DNA of 40,673 bases. Origin: Methylocystis sp. B8. GTDB taxonomy: Bacteria > Pseudomonadota > Alphaproteobacteria > Rhizobiales > Beijerinckiaceae. Location: the NCBI RefSeq assembly GCF_005771425.1, contig NZ_VBTZ01000010.1, positions 73,807 through 114,479 of the forward strand, read 5' to 3'. The notes beneath the pieces were generated by a model. That model did not search any database, was not told where the DNA came from, and saw only the letters and a program-made list of their open reading frames with translations. The first letter of the stretch is position 1, and every line of letters begins with the position of its first letter. This document shows, piece after piece, positions 1 to 8,874 of the stretch. Position numbers and translations under genes: made by a program.

Positions 1-1774
1 CATATCGCCAGCCATCCGTACTGGCGAGAAGTTCGATGATTCCCCTGCCCTCCTCCTCGTCGACGGGCAGGTCGTAATCACGAGCGGCGCGCTTTGCTCT
101 TTTGTCATAGCGCGACCAGTAATTTGCAAATTTCTCTCTCGTGAGATGATGCCCGGCGACTCTTTCGCGCCGAGGCGCCGTCACATAGCGGTTGTCGCCG
201 CTGATCACCTTAATGCGGATGCCTAGCCGATTGAGGTCGTCGATCGTGCGCCGCGCGTCCGCCTTGGGCGGGTCGTAGAAGACAAGAAAGCCACGAAAAG
301 TCATCTCCCGTTCGTCGTCGCGGTCGTAGTCCGCCTTCGCTGGAACCTTGCGGGTCGCGACGGCCAGAACACGGAAGCCTTCAGCGCTCTTGGCCTTGAA
401 GACCTTCTCGAGTTCCGCGCGCCGCTCGGCGTTCACCAGAACCTCGACGCCATCGCGGTCCAACGATGTGCAAATGTCGATCACGTTCGAAAACGCCCCC
501 TTGGTGATGAACAGGCGCTGCGACGGCGCTCCGTCCTCCACCACGACGATGGTGAGCCTGCGACGCATGAAGTCGTAGGGGATTTCATCGATCTTGGCCG
601 CGCCGCGGGTCGTTAGCCCAATGTTCTTGCCCGCAGTCACAATCGCTTCATCGAGCGGGTTTTCGATGCCGGTCTCGAAGGCGGCGTTGAGAAAGGCAAG
701 CCGTCGCACCTCATCTGAAGGTTGGCTTCCGGCGTCGAGGACGTCGCGCAGAACAATGGCGCCTTCGGTCAATGTGCCCGTCTTGTCGGTGCACAGGATA
801 TCCATGCTGCCGAGGTTCTCGATGGCGTCGAGCCGGCGGACGATGACGCCCCGCTTGCTCATGGCCCGCGCGCCGGCCGAAAGGGTCACGCTGATGATCG
901 CCGGCAAGAGTTCAGGCGACAGGCCGACCGCGAGCGCCACGGCGAACAGCAGGGACTCGATCACCGGGCGGTCGAGCAACAGGTTCACAGTCAGCACGAA
1001 GAGAACGATAACAATCATCACGCGGACGAGGAGATAACCGAACTGCCGCACGCCGCGGGCAAAGTCGGTCTCTGGTTGGCGCGCCCCCAGCCGCGCCGCA
1101 ATAGCGCCGAACTCGGTCCGGCGGCCGGTGCTCACGGCAAGGACTTTCGCCGTGCCGCTGCGCACCGAAGCGCCGAGAAAGACGGCATTGGTCCGTTCAG
1201 TGATAGGCGCGTCGGGACGAACTATCCCGGCCCGCTTCTCGACCGGAAACGACTCGCCGGTCATGCTCGCTTCGCTGACGAGGAAGTCCTGCGCCACGAT
1301 CACGAGCCCATCCGCCGGGATTAGATTGCCCGCCGAGAGGAGGATGTGGTCGCCGGGCACGATCGCGCTGACCGGCGTCGTCTGCTCCACCCCATCCCGC
1401 ACCACGCGGCACGTCAGCGCCAGGCGCTTCTTGAGTTCCTCGACCGCGGTGGACGCCCGATATTCCTGAAAGAAGCTGAGGAGCGAACTGCCCAGGACGA
1501 TCGCCAGGATGATGACGGCGTCCACCCATTGCTGAAGCGCCAGCGAGATTGCGGCGGCGAACGCCAGGATGAGGACGAGCGGGCTTTGGAACTGGCGCAG
1601 AAGGAGGCGAAGCGCGCTCAGGCGCGGCGCATCCTCGACGCTGTTGGGACCGACGCTTAAAAGGCGCGCAGCAGCGCGATCGGACGATAGTCCGTTGGGA
1701 CCCGACTCCAAAGCTGCGGCCAGCTCGGAAGAATCATGGCTCCAGTAGGGAGTTTCGTTCGCGTCCCAGGTCAC
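1..1774 (-). CDS. Mg2+-type (P3B-like) P-type ATPase, 3' end outside window
   Basis: Membrane cation pump that forms a phospho-aspartate intermediate. The reading frame starts at GTG 1774, directly after an in-frame TAA and with AGGAA upstream, and runs off the left edge (about 591 residues visible; MgtA-like pumps have about 850-900). Seen in order: an N-terminal cation-ATPase region, two early membrane segments, the actuator motif MTGES, a membrane segment with SPELLPAI (the type IIIB counterpart of PEMLPMI), the phosphorylation site CTDKTGTLT with D330, the nucleotide-binding ITKGA with K425, DPPK, and SGDN at 525-528. Family and motifs point to Mg2+ or a related divalent cation; the substrate is inferred. 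Oddity: after about residue 532 the sequence no longer resembles the end of a P domain and becomes very basic and charged, so the pump may be truncated or fused here. It diverges from the ABC exporter at 2001. Confidence 0.85.
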   Translation of the reverse strand, partial: MTWDANETPYWSHDSSELAAALESGPNGLSSDRAAARLLSVGPNSVEDAPRLSALRLLLRQFQSPLVLILAFAAAISLALQQWVDAVIILAIVLGSSLLSFFQEYRASTAVEELKKRLALTCRVVRDGVEQTTPVSAIVPGDHILLSAGNLIPADGLVIVAQDFLVSEASMTGESFPVEKRAGIVRPDAPITERTNAVFLGASVRSGTAKVLAVSTGRRTEFGAIAARLGARQPETDFARGVRQFGYLLVRVMIVIVLFVLTVNLLLDRPVIESLLFAVALAVGLSPELLPAIISVTLSAGARAMSKRGVIVRRLDAIENLGSMDILCTDKTGTLTEGAIVLRDVLDAGSQPSDEVRRLAFLNAAFETGIENPLDEAIVTAGKNIGLTTRGAAKIDEIPYDFMRRRLTIVVVEDGAPSQRLFITKGAFSNVIDICTSLDRDGVEVLVNAERRAELEKVFKAKSAEGFRVLAVATRKVPAKADYDRDDEREMTFRGFLVFYDPPKADARRTIDDLNRLGIRIKVISGDNRYVTAPRRERVAGHHLTREKFANYWSRYDKRAKRAARDYDLPVDEEEGRGIIELLASTDGWRY

Positions 1775-2000
1775 TTAGGGTTCCTGTCTACAATCTCGTG
1801 TTGGCGAACGTCTAGTCTGCCTCTCGGCCTGGCTTCACGCGGAGCCAGACGGCGTCCATCAAAAGGACATGAGAAAGACGATCACATAGGAGTTCGCAGC
1901 TAGACAGCGATAGTCTCACATGAAGAGGCCGTTCGCACCAAGATGCAGCGCCATCTATGCCGCCTTGCCGGTCATCCCAAGTTGAGCTTTAAGAACGAAT

Positions 2001-3713
2001 ATGACTAACGTCATTGTTCCAACCGCGGTCGATGCGCGGCTCCTGCGCCACTTTGCAAACCTCTCCTTTGGCTTCTGGACCGGGCCGACGCGCCGCAAAG
2101 CGAAACTGTTCGTGGTCGGGCTCTTTGCCTGCCTGCTGCTCAATCTCGCCCCGGCCATCGCGGTCAACCGGTGGAACAAGTTTTTCTTCGACGCCCTGCA
2201 GAATAAGGACCAGCAGCTGATCTTTCTCAGCATCGGCCTGATGCTGGCGCTGGCCTTCGCCTCTGCGTTGACGAGCGTCGCGCTGCTGCAAATGCGTATG
2301 CGCTTTCAGTTGCGCTGGCGGGAATGGCTGACTCAGACGCTCGTGCGGCGCTGGATGGAGCGCCGCCGCTTTTATCAGCTCAGCGTCCTTCGGCTCGTCG
2401 ACAATCCAGAAGCGCGCATCGCCGAGGATGGTCGGATCGCGATCGAGCTCTTCGTCGACTTTGCGACGGGCGTCACGAATGCTCTGCTCATGGCGGTCTC
2501 GTTCGTCAGCGTGTTGTGGTTCATCGGCGGCTCGCTGACGATTGGGGGCGTGACGATCCCCGGCTATCTCGTAATCGCAGTCGTCATCTATTCCGCCTCG
2601 ACGTCCTTCGGCATGCTGCTTTTGGGCCGTCCGCTCGTCGCGCGCGTCGAAGCGAAGGCGGCCGCAGAGGCGGACTTTCGCTTTGAACTTTCGCACACTC
2701 GCGAAAACGCCGAAACAATCGCGCTTATCGGCGCCGACGACGCCGAGCGGGAGCGGCATTATGCGAGATTCAGTCAGGTTGCGCTGCGCTGGGTTGCGGT
2801 GATTGGCCGACAGGCGCGCATGCTCTTCCTGTCGAGCGGCAATAACGTGCTCGCGCCCGCCATCCCGCTCATGCTGGGCGCACCGAAATATCTCGCCGGC
2901 GAAATGTCGCTCGGCGATCTCATGCAAGCGGCGGCCGCCTTCGTACAGGTGCAATTGGCGCTCAACTGGCTCGCCGACAATTCGCTGCGCCTCGCGGACT
3001 GGTTTGCCTCGGCTCGGCGCGTCGCCGCCCTTGACCTCTTCTTCGATGACCTCGACGAGCTTGCGATCGGAGCCGAGGAGAAGATGATCGATCTCGCCTT
3101 CAGCGACGACGACGCATTGCATCTTTGCGGGCTCTCCATCGCCCAGCATGACGGCGCGTTGATGCTCGCGGACACCGATGCGACGATCGGACGCGGCGAG
3201 AAGGTTCTCGTTAAGGGAGATCCTGGCACCGGCAAGAGCACGCTGATCCGCGCCATGGCGGGGTTGTGGCCGTGGGGCAGCGGCCGCATTCTACGTCCGA
3301 AGGATGCGCGCATCGCGTTCATGCCGCAGCAGCCGTATATGCCGCGGGGCACGCTGCGCGATGCGCTCGACTATCCATGCGGCGACACGCCGCCCGACCC
3401 CGCGCGCACCAAAAGGATCCTCGCCGCTTGCGGCTTGGCTCATCTCGTATCGCGCCTGGACGAGGAGCAGAGCTGGGCCGATGTGCTATCCGACGGCGAA
3501 CAGCAACAGCTCGGCTTCGCGCGCGTGCTGCTGAGGCCACCAGACATCATCATCATGGACGAACCGACCTCGGCGCTCGACGACCTCAGTCAGATGCGGC
3601 TGATGGAGCTGCTCTGCGAGGAAGCGCCGGGCTCGACCATCATCCACGCGGCACGCCGCAATGTTGACAAGCGCTTCTACGACCGCGAGATCCAGCTCCA
3701 TGCGAGATCATAG
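2001..3713 (+). CDS. ABC transporter, fused permease/ATPase (YddA/SbmA-like)
   Basis: A 570-residue half-transporter with the membrane domain fused to the ATPase. The N-terminal 330 residues hold about six membrane segments with the SbmA/BacA/ABCD-type pattern (early NRWNKFFFDALQ, then WREWLT, then VDNPEARIAED). The ATPase follows, with Walker A GDPGTGKST near residue 406, signature LSDGEQQQLGFAR near 495, and Walker B IIIMDEPTSALD near 516. Relatives (YddA, the peroxisomal ABCD type) form homodimers in the inner membrane; substrates are mostly unknown and can include peptides or hydrophobic acids. The gene starts at ATG 2001 with only a weak ribosome site. It stands alone, divergent from the P-type ATPase. 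The substrate cannot be told from sequence. Confidence 0.88.
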   Translation: MTNVIVPTAVDARLLRHFANLSFGFWTGPTRRKAKLFVVGLFACLLLNLAPAIAVNRWNKFFFDALQNKDQQLIFLSIGLMLALAFASALTSVALLQMRMRFQLRWREWLTQTLVRRWMERRRFYQLSVLRLVDNPEARIAEDGRIAIELFVDFATGVTNALLMAVSFVSVLWFIGGSLTIGGVTIPGYLVIAVVIYSASTSFGMLLLGRPLVARVEAKAAAEADFRFELSHTRENAETIALIGADDAERERHYARFSQVALRWVAVIGRQARMLFLSSGNNVLAPAIPLMLGAPKYLAGEMSLGDLMQAAAAFVQVQLALNWLADNSLRLADWFASARRVAALDLFFDDLDELAIGAEEKMIDLAFSDDDALHLCGLSIAQHDGALMLADTDATIGRGEKVLVKGDPGTGKSTLIRAMAGLWPWGSGRILRPKDARIAFMPQQPYMPRGTLRDALDYPCGDTPPDPARTKRILAACGLAHLVSRLDEEQSWADVLSDGEQQQLGFARVLLRPPDIIIMDEPTSALDDLSQMRLMELLCEEAPGSTIIHAARRNVDKRFYDREIQLHARS

Positions 3714-3864
3714 TGAACCCGACGAGTAGCTGATTTTCGAGGGGCGTTATTATTCGACGCGTTGCCGCCTTTCAATTTGAATGTCTTGAAAAGATACGGG
3801 TGTGGACCGGCGAAGCGGCCGTGATAAGCTCAAAAGTGAAATTCCCTGCGACGGAGATTGCTTA

Positions 3865-4029
3865 ATGTCACTCTCAACATTGCTCATCATCCTCCTCATC
3901 ATCGTTTTGCTCGGCGGTTTCAGTGGACGTTTTGGCGGCTACGGCTATGGGTACGGGCATGGCGGCGTCGGCGTGATCGGCCTCATCCTGATCGTTCTTG
4001 TCGTTCTCATGCTGCTTGGGCGGATTTAA
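3865..4029 (+). CDS. DUF3309 small membrane protein
   Basis: A 54-residue protein made almost entirely of two hydrophobic helices (LLIILLIIVLLGG, then GLILIVLVVLMLLGRI) joined by a Gly/Tyr-rich loop (RFGGYGYGYGHGG). This is the DUF3309 pattern common in Alphaproteobacteria; function is unknown. The start at ATG 3865 is chosen because ACGGAG lies 8 bases upstream and the hydrophobic segment begins at once; an open frame extends back to 3802 but that part looks untranslated. It is followed 20 bases later by the VIT-family gene on the same strand, so the two may be co-transcribed. Confidence 0.8.
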   Translation: MSLSTLLIILLIIVLLGGFSGRFGGYGYGYGHGGVGVIGLILIVLVVLMLLGRI

Positions 4030-4049
4030 TCTGAGAATTGGAACGTCGG

Positions 4050-4751
4050 ATGAGTCGTCTGCGACTGCACCCCGAATACCATCTGGTCGGGCGTATCGGG
4101 TGGTTAAGAGCCGCGGTGCTCGGCGCCAATGACGGCATCGTTTCAACTGCGAGCTTGATCGTCGGCGTTGCGGCAGCCAATACGGCTGAGGGCGGCGTCT
4201 TGATCGCTGGCGTCGCGGGACTAGTGGCTGGCGCCATGTCGATGGCCGCTGGCGAATATGTCTCAGTTAGCTCGCAATCCGATACCGAAAGGGCGGATCT
4301 CGCTCGGGAACGCAGCGAACTGACCGAGAGCGCCAAGGCCGAACTTGACGAGCTTGCCGAAATTTACGTCCAGCGCGGTGTCGATACCGCTCTTGCGCGG
4401 CAGGTTGCCCAACAGTTGATGGCGAAAGACGCCTTAACCGCTCACGCGCGCGATGAACTGGGGATTTCGAAAATCACCACGGCACGTCCTGTCCAAGCCG
4501 CACTGGCATCGGCTGCAGCATTTTCTATCGGCGCCGCCATGCCCTTACTCATGATTCTGGTATCGCCTGCTGGCGATCTTGTTCCCATCGTTTCCGGCGC
4601 GTCTTTGTGTTTTCTCGCTCTTCTGGGCGCCATTGGCGCAAGAGCAGGCGGGGCGAATGTTTTGCGCGCCACAGCACGAGTGACATTCTGGGGCGCCTTG
4701 GCGATGGCCCTAACGGCCGGTATAGGGGAAATATTCGGCGCGGCTGTTTGA
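4050..4751 (+). CDS. VIT1/CCC1 family Fe2+/Mn2+ transporter
   Basis: A 233-residue membrane protein of the VIT1/CCC1 family, which moves Fe2+ or Mn2+ out of the cytoplasm. Visible features: the family opening WLRAAVLGANDGIVSTASLIVGV, a second helix with AGAMSMAAGEYVSVSSQSDTERAD, a charged middle region (LDELAEIYVQRGVD, roughly residues 85-145) where VIT proteins bind metal, and three C-terminal helices. The start is ATG 4050 (MSRLRLHPEYH), which fits the family start; a TTG four codons upstream is possible but less likely. It reads convergently with the small gene ending at 4821. The substrate metal is inferred from the family. Confidence 0.88.
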   Translation: MSRLRLHPEYHLVGRIGWLRAAVLGANDGIVSTASLIVGVAAANTAEGGVLIAGVAGLVAGAMSMAAGEYVSVSSQSDTERADLARERSELTESAKAELDELAEIYVQRGVDTALARQVAQQLMAKDALTAHARDELGISKITTARPVQAALASAAAFSIGAAMPLLMILVSPAGDLVPIVSGASLCFLALLGAIGARAGGANVLRATARVTFWGALAMALTAGIGEIFGAAV

Positions 4752-4820
4752 GCATTCTGACGGTAGAAGAAAAAAAAGCGCTCGGTCATTCGCGAAACGC
4801 AGTAGGTCCTATCACCGCAG

Positions 4821-5120
4821 TCACAAATCTTTGTGGCTGTGAAGAAAGCGAGCGAGTTGCTCTTTCAGGTCCGCTGTGGGGAGCGGCTCGCCGACAGAAA
4901 CGGCGCGTGCGAATAGATCCCGCTGGACTTCCGTGGGAAGATTATTCCAGCGGCTGATGACCGCCGCTCCCAAGCACTGCAAAATGAGCGCTTCTTCTTC
5001 CTTGGCCAGAGCAGCCCGCTTTTCCCGATCCGCATCGGTTCGACCGCCCTCGTTCTCCCATCTGGATAGGGCGCGGACCAGCGGGTTATCTTTAGTCGAA
5101 GTTTTTGGTTCATTGGCCAT
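4821..5120 (-). CDS. conserved small hydrophilic protein, function unknown
   Basis: A 99-residue soluble, charged protein (MANEPKTSTKDNPLVRALSR..., ending FLHSHKDL). There is no signal peptide or membrane segment. It has a helical charged middle (TDADREKRAALAKEEEALI) and a conserved-looking RWENEGG stretch. I do not recognise a named domain; similar short proteins occur in Rhizobiales stress-gene clusters. The start is ATG 5120, directly preceded by a GTG that could also be used. The 3' end overlaps a short dyad (CACAAA/TTTGTG around 4820-4833) that could help stop transcription between this gene and the convergent VIT gene. Confidence 0.6.
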   Translation of the reverse strand: MANEPKTSTKDNPLVRALSRWENEGGRTDADREKRAALAKEEEALILQCLGAAVISRWNNLPTEVQRDLFARAVSVGEPLPTADLKEQLARFLHSHKDL

Positions 5121-5123
5121 CAC

Positions 5124-5444
5124 GCATCACCCTGAACGATATCAACGCCCGTAGCCGCGGATTATGCCGCCGTTTCGTCGCTTTCAACACCTTGCGCACA
5201 CTCAATTCCAAGCTGATTGGCTATGCCTTGCTGCGACCCCCTCTTCTCGAAGTTCTACTCTTTGCTCGTGCGGTCAGCGAAGTCGCTAATCTCGGAAGAA
5301 CATTGGCCTCGCACACCAATCGTCTCTCATTCTCGCTGCGCCTTCATCCTGACCATCTCGCATTTGCTCAATTACATTGAGGCGATCTTTTTCTTAACCC
5401 CCAAGGGGATCTCGGCCCCCGACGGTTCAAATGATGGCAATATG
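5124..5444. other. intergenic region without recognisable gene
   Basis: Open frames here on the plus strand (5105-5380, 5217-5450) have no ribosome site and no family-like protein pattern. The stretch lies upstream of the small hydrophilic gene (minus strand) and downstream of the csbD-like gene. Apart from the terminator that follows, I see nothing functional in it. Confidence 0.5.
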
Positions 5445-5471
5445 AAATAGCGGCCCTTAGGGCCGCTATTT
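5445..5471 (-). terminator. perfect hairpin, likely terminator of the CsbD gene
   Basis: A 12-bp perfect inverted repeat (AAATAGCGGCCC / GGGCCGCTATTT) with a 3-base loop lies 22 bases past the stop of the CsbD gene on the minus strand. The stem ends in A/T pairs on both sides, so it could work in either direction. Confidence 0.75.
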
Positions 5472-5492
5472 CGCGCTCAGGATGAGGTCCAG

Positions 5493-5684
5493 TTAAGCCT
5501 TGTCGACGAGCTTCTTGACAGCGTCTTTGGCCTTGCCGACGGCTTCCTGCCCCTGGCCCTTGAGTTGCTGCACGGCGCCTTTGAGCTCTAGGTTCGGGTT
5601 GCCTACTGCTTGGCCAACCCCTTGCTTGACTGCTCCCGCCGTCTGATTTGCCGCACCTTTGATCTTATCGGTAGTGCTGCCCAT
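5493..5684 (-). CDS. CsbD-family stress protein
   Basis: A 63-residue hydrophilic protein with the CsbD pattern: DKIKGAANQTAGAVKQGVG, then NLELKGAVQQLKGQGQE, then a Lys/Ala-rich tail. CsbD-like proteins are small general-stress proteins of unknown mechanism. The start ATG 5684 has AGGAG 7 bases upstream, and a strong hairpin terminator follows the stop, so it is a complete single-gene transcript. Confidence 0.88.
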   Translation of the reverse strand: MGSTTDKIKGAANQTAGAVKQGVGQAVGNPNLELKGAVQQLKGQGQEAVGKAKDAVKKLVDKA

Positions 5685-5828
5685 GATTGACTCCTAAACG
5701 ATTGAGCGACGCGCGACGTTACGCGCTACATTGGTAAACGCACAGCTCTCGTTCGTGTTCCATGACGACTAAAAGGCCTATTGGCGACGCATGACTTCGA
5801 AGCTCCCACACTCTCTCGAGCAATGAGC

Positions 5829-5880
5829 GTGAAGTGTGGCTTTTGGGCCTTTGAGGAGGATTCGAGATCGGCAGAAAACG
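5829..5880 (+). repeat. 52-bp IS-end-like direct repeat, copy A
   Basis: Matches 11118-11169 with three mismatches in 52 bases, same orientation. The core is GGCTTTTGGGCCTTTGAGG followed by AGGAT and GCAGAAAACG. It looks like the left end of an IS3-like element (ribosome site, then a start for a protein beginning MGRKR), but the start codon is lost in this copy (ATCGGC where copy B has ATGGGC). No transposase follows, so it is a solo end. Confidence 0.6.
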
Positions 5881-5961
5881 GCACAGGCTCGATCGTCGCC
5901 AGATCAGCATCGCTGAAACCAGATCTGAAGCCCTTAGCGCTGTGCCGCACTGGAGAGTGCC

Positions 5962-6861
5962 ATGGTCACGTTGAGAATCCGCCACAGGACGACTTATCGC
6001 TACGGCAAACCCGTCGCCCCGCGTCCGCATCGCCTTATTCTTCGGCCGCGGAAGAGCCGCGATCTCCGTCTGCTGTCAATGGAGCTGCACGTGGAGCCGC
6101 ATGCGGTCGTGACCTGGGCGCAGGATGTTGCGGGCAACATGGTGGCGACCGCGACTTTCCAAACCATGACCAACAATCTGATTATCGATAGCGTCGCCGA
6201 ACTTGAGCTAGATGCCGCTGCATGGCCAGTCTTCGAAATCGCCGCCTCTGCGATCTTCTATCCCTTTCGATACAGTGAGGACGAATGGACAGACCTCGGA
6301 GCTCTGACCGCTCCGCAATACCCCGATTCGACGGCGCGATTGCGGGAATGGGTACAAGGCTTTGTCCGCAGTAACCCGACCGACACTCTTTCGCTCCTGA
6401 AGGACGTCAATGCAGGTGTATTGGCCTGGGTTCTCTATCGACAACGCGACGCGGAGGGAACGCAATCGCCTGCACACACATTGGAGCGTGGATGGGGTTC
6501 CTGCCGCGACATGGCAGTGCTCTTCGTCGAGGCGGTCCGCACGCTTGGATTCGGGGCGAGGATCGTGTCGGGCTATCTTCACAATCCAGACGGGGACATA
6601 GCGGGTTCGGAGGGCGCAGGAACAACCCATGCCTGGGCGGAAGTCTATGTGTCGGGCGCGGGTTGGATCACCTTCGATCCCACGAACCGCAGCGTGGGCG
6701 GCGCCAATCTGATTCCTGTCGCGGTCGGACGGGACATCCGACAGGTGATGCCCGTAGCTGGGACCTTCGTTGGGATGAGCGATGCCTTCGAGGGGATGTC
6801 GGTGGAGGTTTGCGTCGGCTCGACGTTCCGCCAATCGGAAAAGAAGCCGCCGTCGCCGTGA
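5962..6861 (+). CDS. transglutaminase-like cysteine protease family protein
   Basis: A 299-residue protein with the bacterial transglutaminase-like layout: an N-terminal beta domain ([15 protein letters not shown]...RLILRPR), then the papain-like transglutaminase core. The catalytic triad is visible: C181 in GWGSCRDM, H223 in THAWAEVY and D239 in TFDPTN. Such proteins are usually cytoplasmic peptidases or amidases, often near stress or alpha-E/circularly permuted ATP-grasp genes; that partner set is not seen here. The start ATG 5962 has GGAGAG 6 bases upstream. The gene lies just downstream of the 52-bp IS-end-like repeat, so it may have moved with it. No signal peptide is seen. Confidence 0.87.
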   Translation: MVTLRIRHRTTYRYGKPVAPRPHRLILRPRKSRDLRLLSMELHVEPHAVVTWAQDVAGNMVATATFQTMTNNLIIDSVAELELDAAAWPVFEIAASAIFYPFRYSEDEWTDLGALTAPQYPDSTARLREWVQGFVRSNPTDTLSLLKDVNAGVLAWVLYRQRDAEGTQSPAHTLERGWGSCRDMAVLFVEAVRTLGFGARIVSGYLHNPDGDIAGSEGAGTTHAWAEVYVSGAGWITFDPTNRSVGGANLIPVAVGRDIRQVMPVAGTFVGMSDAFEGMSVEVCVGSTFRQSEKKPPSP

Positions 6862-6946
6862 GTGCCGCACGCCGCAGGGCGAATGACCTCAATCTGCGTT
6901 GTCGGTGCGATGTTGTAACACGGTGCGAGATTACGCGGTTGGCCGA

Positions 6947-7600
6947 TCAAATCGGCGAGCCGGTGAAGTCCTTCCCATGAAAGATGTTGCGTGAAGCGCG
7001 CGAGGTAGTGATGATCGCGCCAGACGGCAACGCGCCGATCCATTCGATAGCGATTGGGCCGATCCCGAGCGCGCAGAAATAGCGTCCGCAGACTGTCTTC
7101 CCGCCGAATGTCTGCATGTATTTGAAGACAAGCACCTGGCGATAAAGATCGCCATGGCGCGTGCTAAAGGTCTCGCGCAATTCTTCGAAGAGCACGACCT
7201 GCTTGCCGTTCCCAATCATCGGCGGCGTCGAACCAAACGGGTCTTTGCGCGGATAGTTCACAAAGGTCTCGCCGATGCGCGCGAACTCGCCCCAGCCGAT
7301 CGGCTCCGAGAACACAACTTTCTTGTGCTCTTGGAAGATATTTGCGAGCAAGCCGTCGAGCGGAGAGTCGTCACGCCATTCGGCGACGCCAAAGCCAGGT
7401 CGATATCGATATAGCCAACGATTCTTCCAGGTTCCGTGCTCGTCGAAGTTGTCATAGGCCATCGAGTCGGTGATGGCGTCATAGGAGAAAACGGACGAGA
7501 TCGGCGGTAAGGATCCATCAGCAGAAGAATGGTCGAAGCGGCGGCGCTCGACCGTCTTGAAAAATGGCCAGTAGGGCGCGACAAAGATCGCTGCCGTCAT
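6947..7600 (-). CDS. unrecognised protein, about 217 residues
   Basis: I do not recognise this family. From ATG 7600 the protein opens MTAAIFVAPYWPFFKTVE and has an aromatic-rich, acidic middle (YDAITDSMAYDNFDEHGTW, WLYRYRPGFG) and a C-terminal half with KQVVLFEELRETFS and FGGKTVCGRYFCALGIGPI. The composition is that of a folded soluble protein. The frame is open up to 7801, but the upstream part is low-complexity, Arg-rich and unlikely to be translated. GAGG sits right against ATG 7600, so the exact start is uncertain. It is divergent from the small ORF at 7741 and convergent with the transglutaminase gene. Confidence 0.5.
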   Translation of the reverse strand: MTAAIFVAPYWPFFKTVERRRFDHSSADGSLPPISSVFSYDAITDSMAYDNFDEHGTWKNRWLYRYRPGFGVAEWRDDSPLDGLLANIFQEHKKVVFSEPIGWGEFARIGETFVNYPRKDPFGSTPPMIGNGKQVVLFEELRETFSTRHGDLYRQVLVFKYMQTFGGKTVCGRYFCALGIGPIAIEWIGALPSGAIITTSRASRNIFHGKDFTGSPI

Positions 7601-7740
7601 CCTCGGCCCACTTGCGCGGTGCACGCCGGCTCGGCCGGCGGGATAAATCCCCGCGAGGTCGCTTCTCAACCGCGTGCATCCGTGATGCACGGCCTTCGCT
7701 TTGAGCTCGCAAAAAGACGCGCACGCCCTAGTTAAGGTAA

Positions 7741-7941
7741 ATGCGCAAGAGAATGAACGAAGACCCCGCCGCCTATCTCGCGAGAATGAAAAGCCAAGCA
7801 AGAAGGGCTCAAATTCGGTCCGGTGCCATTGAGGGTCTCTTTGAGAGAGACAGCAAGGCGATCCGGCCCGAAGTGAAGGCCATCATAGAGGCTGCTTTAG
7901 CAGACAGATCAAAGGCTTTGGCGCGGCCAATTATACTCTAG
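7741..7941 (+). CDS. small charged protein, hypothetical
   Basis: A 66-residue basic, helical ORF (MRKRMNEDPAAYLARMKSQ..., then PEVKAIIEAALADRSKALA). AAGG lies just upstream of ATG 7741; ATG 7753 is an alternative start. No domain recognised. It is supported only by composition, a plausible start and its divergent placement with the gene at 7600. Confidence 0.35.
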   Translation: MRKRMNEDPAAYLARMKSQARRAQIRSGAIEGLFERDSKAIRPEVKAIIEAALADRSKALARPIIL

Positions 7942-8163
7942 GCAATATTGCTCCGTCGGCAACCGCGACGCGTTTTCGCTTTGTGCGTTGGCGCCTCCTA
8001 CGTCCTCATCTTTCTCGACTTCTCGACCTTGCAAGCGCGCGAAACTAATTCCCGGGAAGAGCTGCGTTTTGAATCGTCGCTTGGTCTCGCTCCACTTCAT
8101 ATCGCTCAGCAGAGAATTTGTCTGCCGTCGTCGACAGGCTGGTTGAATTGCCCGTCTGCCTAA

Positions 8164-8559
8164 CTACTCAGTCGTCTTGCCATCGAAGTGCTCGTCACCA
8201 GCTTCGGCCTCAGCCTTAGTGGCGCGCACGATGCCGTCCCGATGATCCGGCGGGCCATAGATCGTATAGAGTTTCAAAGGTTTTTCCCCCCTATTTATGA
8301 CGTTATGACGGGCGCCTGCGGGCACGATGATCGCGTCGTCGCTCTTAATCTTCGTACGGACTTCGTCAATCAGCACTTCGCCCTTGCCTTTTTCGACCCG
8401 GAAGAACTGGTCGTGGTCCGAGTGGACTTCTTCTCCTATTTCCTCCCCGGCTTTTAGAGCCATCAGCACCAACTGAAGGTGCTTGCCCGTATAGAGAATG
8501 CGCCGGAAGTCTTTGTTCTCCTCGGTTAGTTCCTCAATGTCTTCCACAAAGCCCTTCAT
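8164..8559 (-). CDS. cupin-domain protein
   Basis: A 131-residue single-domain cupin. Cupin motif 1 is seen as EEIGEEVHSDHDQFFRVEKGKG (two His and a downstream Glu as candidate metal ligands), and motif 2 as IVPAGARHNVINRG. The family is a small metal-binding beta barrel used in many enzymes and sensors; the substrate is unknown. The start at ATG 8559 (MKGFVEDIEEL) is preferred over ATG 8580 because GAGGA lies 7 bases upstream of it. It is a single gene with no operon partner. Confidence 0.85.
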   Translation of the reverse strand: MKGFVEDIEELTEENKDFRRILYTGKHLQLVLMALKAGEEIGEEVHSDHDQFFRVEKGKGEVLIDEVRTKIKSDDAIIVPAGARHNVINRGEKPLKLYTIYGPPDHRDGIVRATKAEAEAGDEHFDGKTTE

Positions 8560-8580
8560 GGCGATATCCTCACTGGTCAT

Positions 8581-8874
8581 GGGCAGCTAAACAGCATCAA
8601 GATTAACTGCTGAATATGACAAAGCCAGCGTCATGCGGATTCAATTCGCTTAATGGCCATGGCGGGTGACGAGACTCACACGTCACCGGCGCGATCCGCA
8701 TCCAATGCTCAAGTCGATGACGAAGCAAAGCATTGATGACGAGACGATCTTAGGAAGTGGGGCGCCCGGAAGAATCTCATGCAGCCTCTAACCGCGGCAA
8801 CCGCGGTTAGGAGACTGGTCAGACAGCACCTCGAGCGGTTCTAGCTGCGAGGTCCATGCAGATGAACAAATCGC
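8581..8874. other. intergenic region with one strong hairpin
   Basis: Holds the upstream region of the cupin gene and the 3' region of the small membrane-protein gene. No coding pattern is seen. The only structure is the 10-bp stem at 8788-8810. Confidence 0.5.
8788..8810 (-). terminator. 10-bp perfect stem-loop, possible terminator
   Basis: CTAACCGCGG and CCGCGGTTAG pair perfectly around a CAA loop, 65 bases past the stop of the small membrane-protein gene. There is no U-run, so termination is only a suggestion; a protein-binding dyad is the alternative. Confidence 0.4.

Noticed and set aside
348..1660. Plus-strand open frames and the minus-strand frame 1197-1529
   Set aside because: They are shadows of the P-type ATPase, whose frame shows all family motifs.
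5781..6191. Plus-strand ORF overlapping the transglutaminase start
   Set aside because: It runs through the IS-end repeat and then into the wrong frame of the transglutaminase gene; no protein pattern.
7948..8163. 71-residue plus-strand ORF and the opposing 7909-8100 ORF
   Set aside because: Start is TTG without a ribosome site, no pattern, and the two overlap each other; no reason to prefer either.
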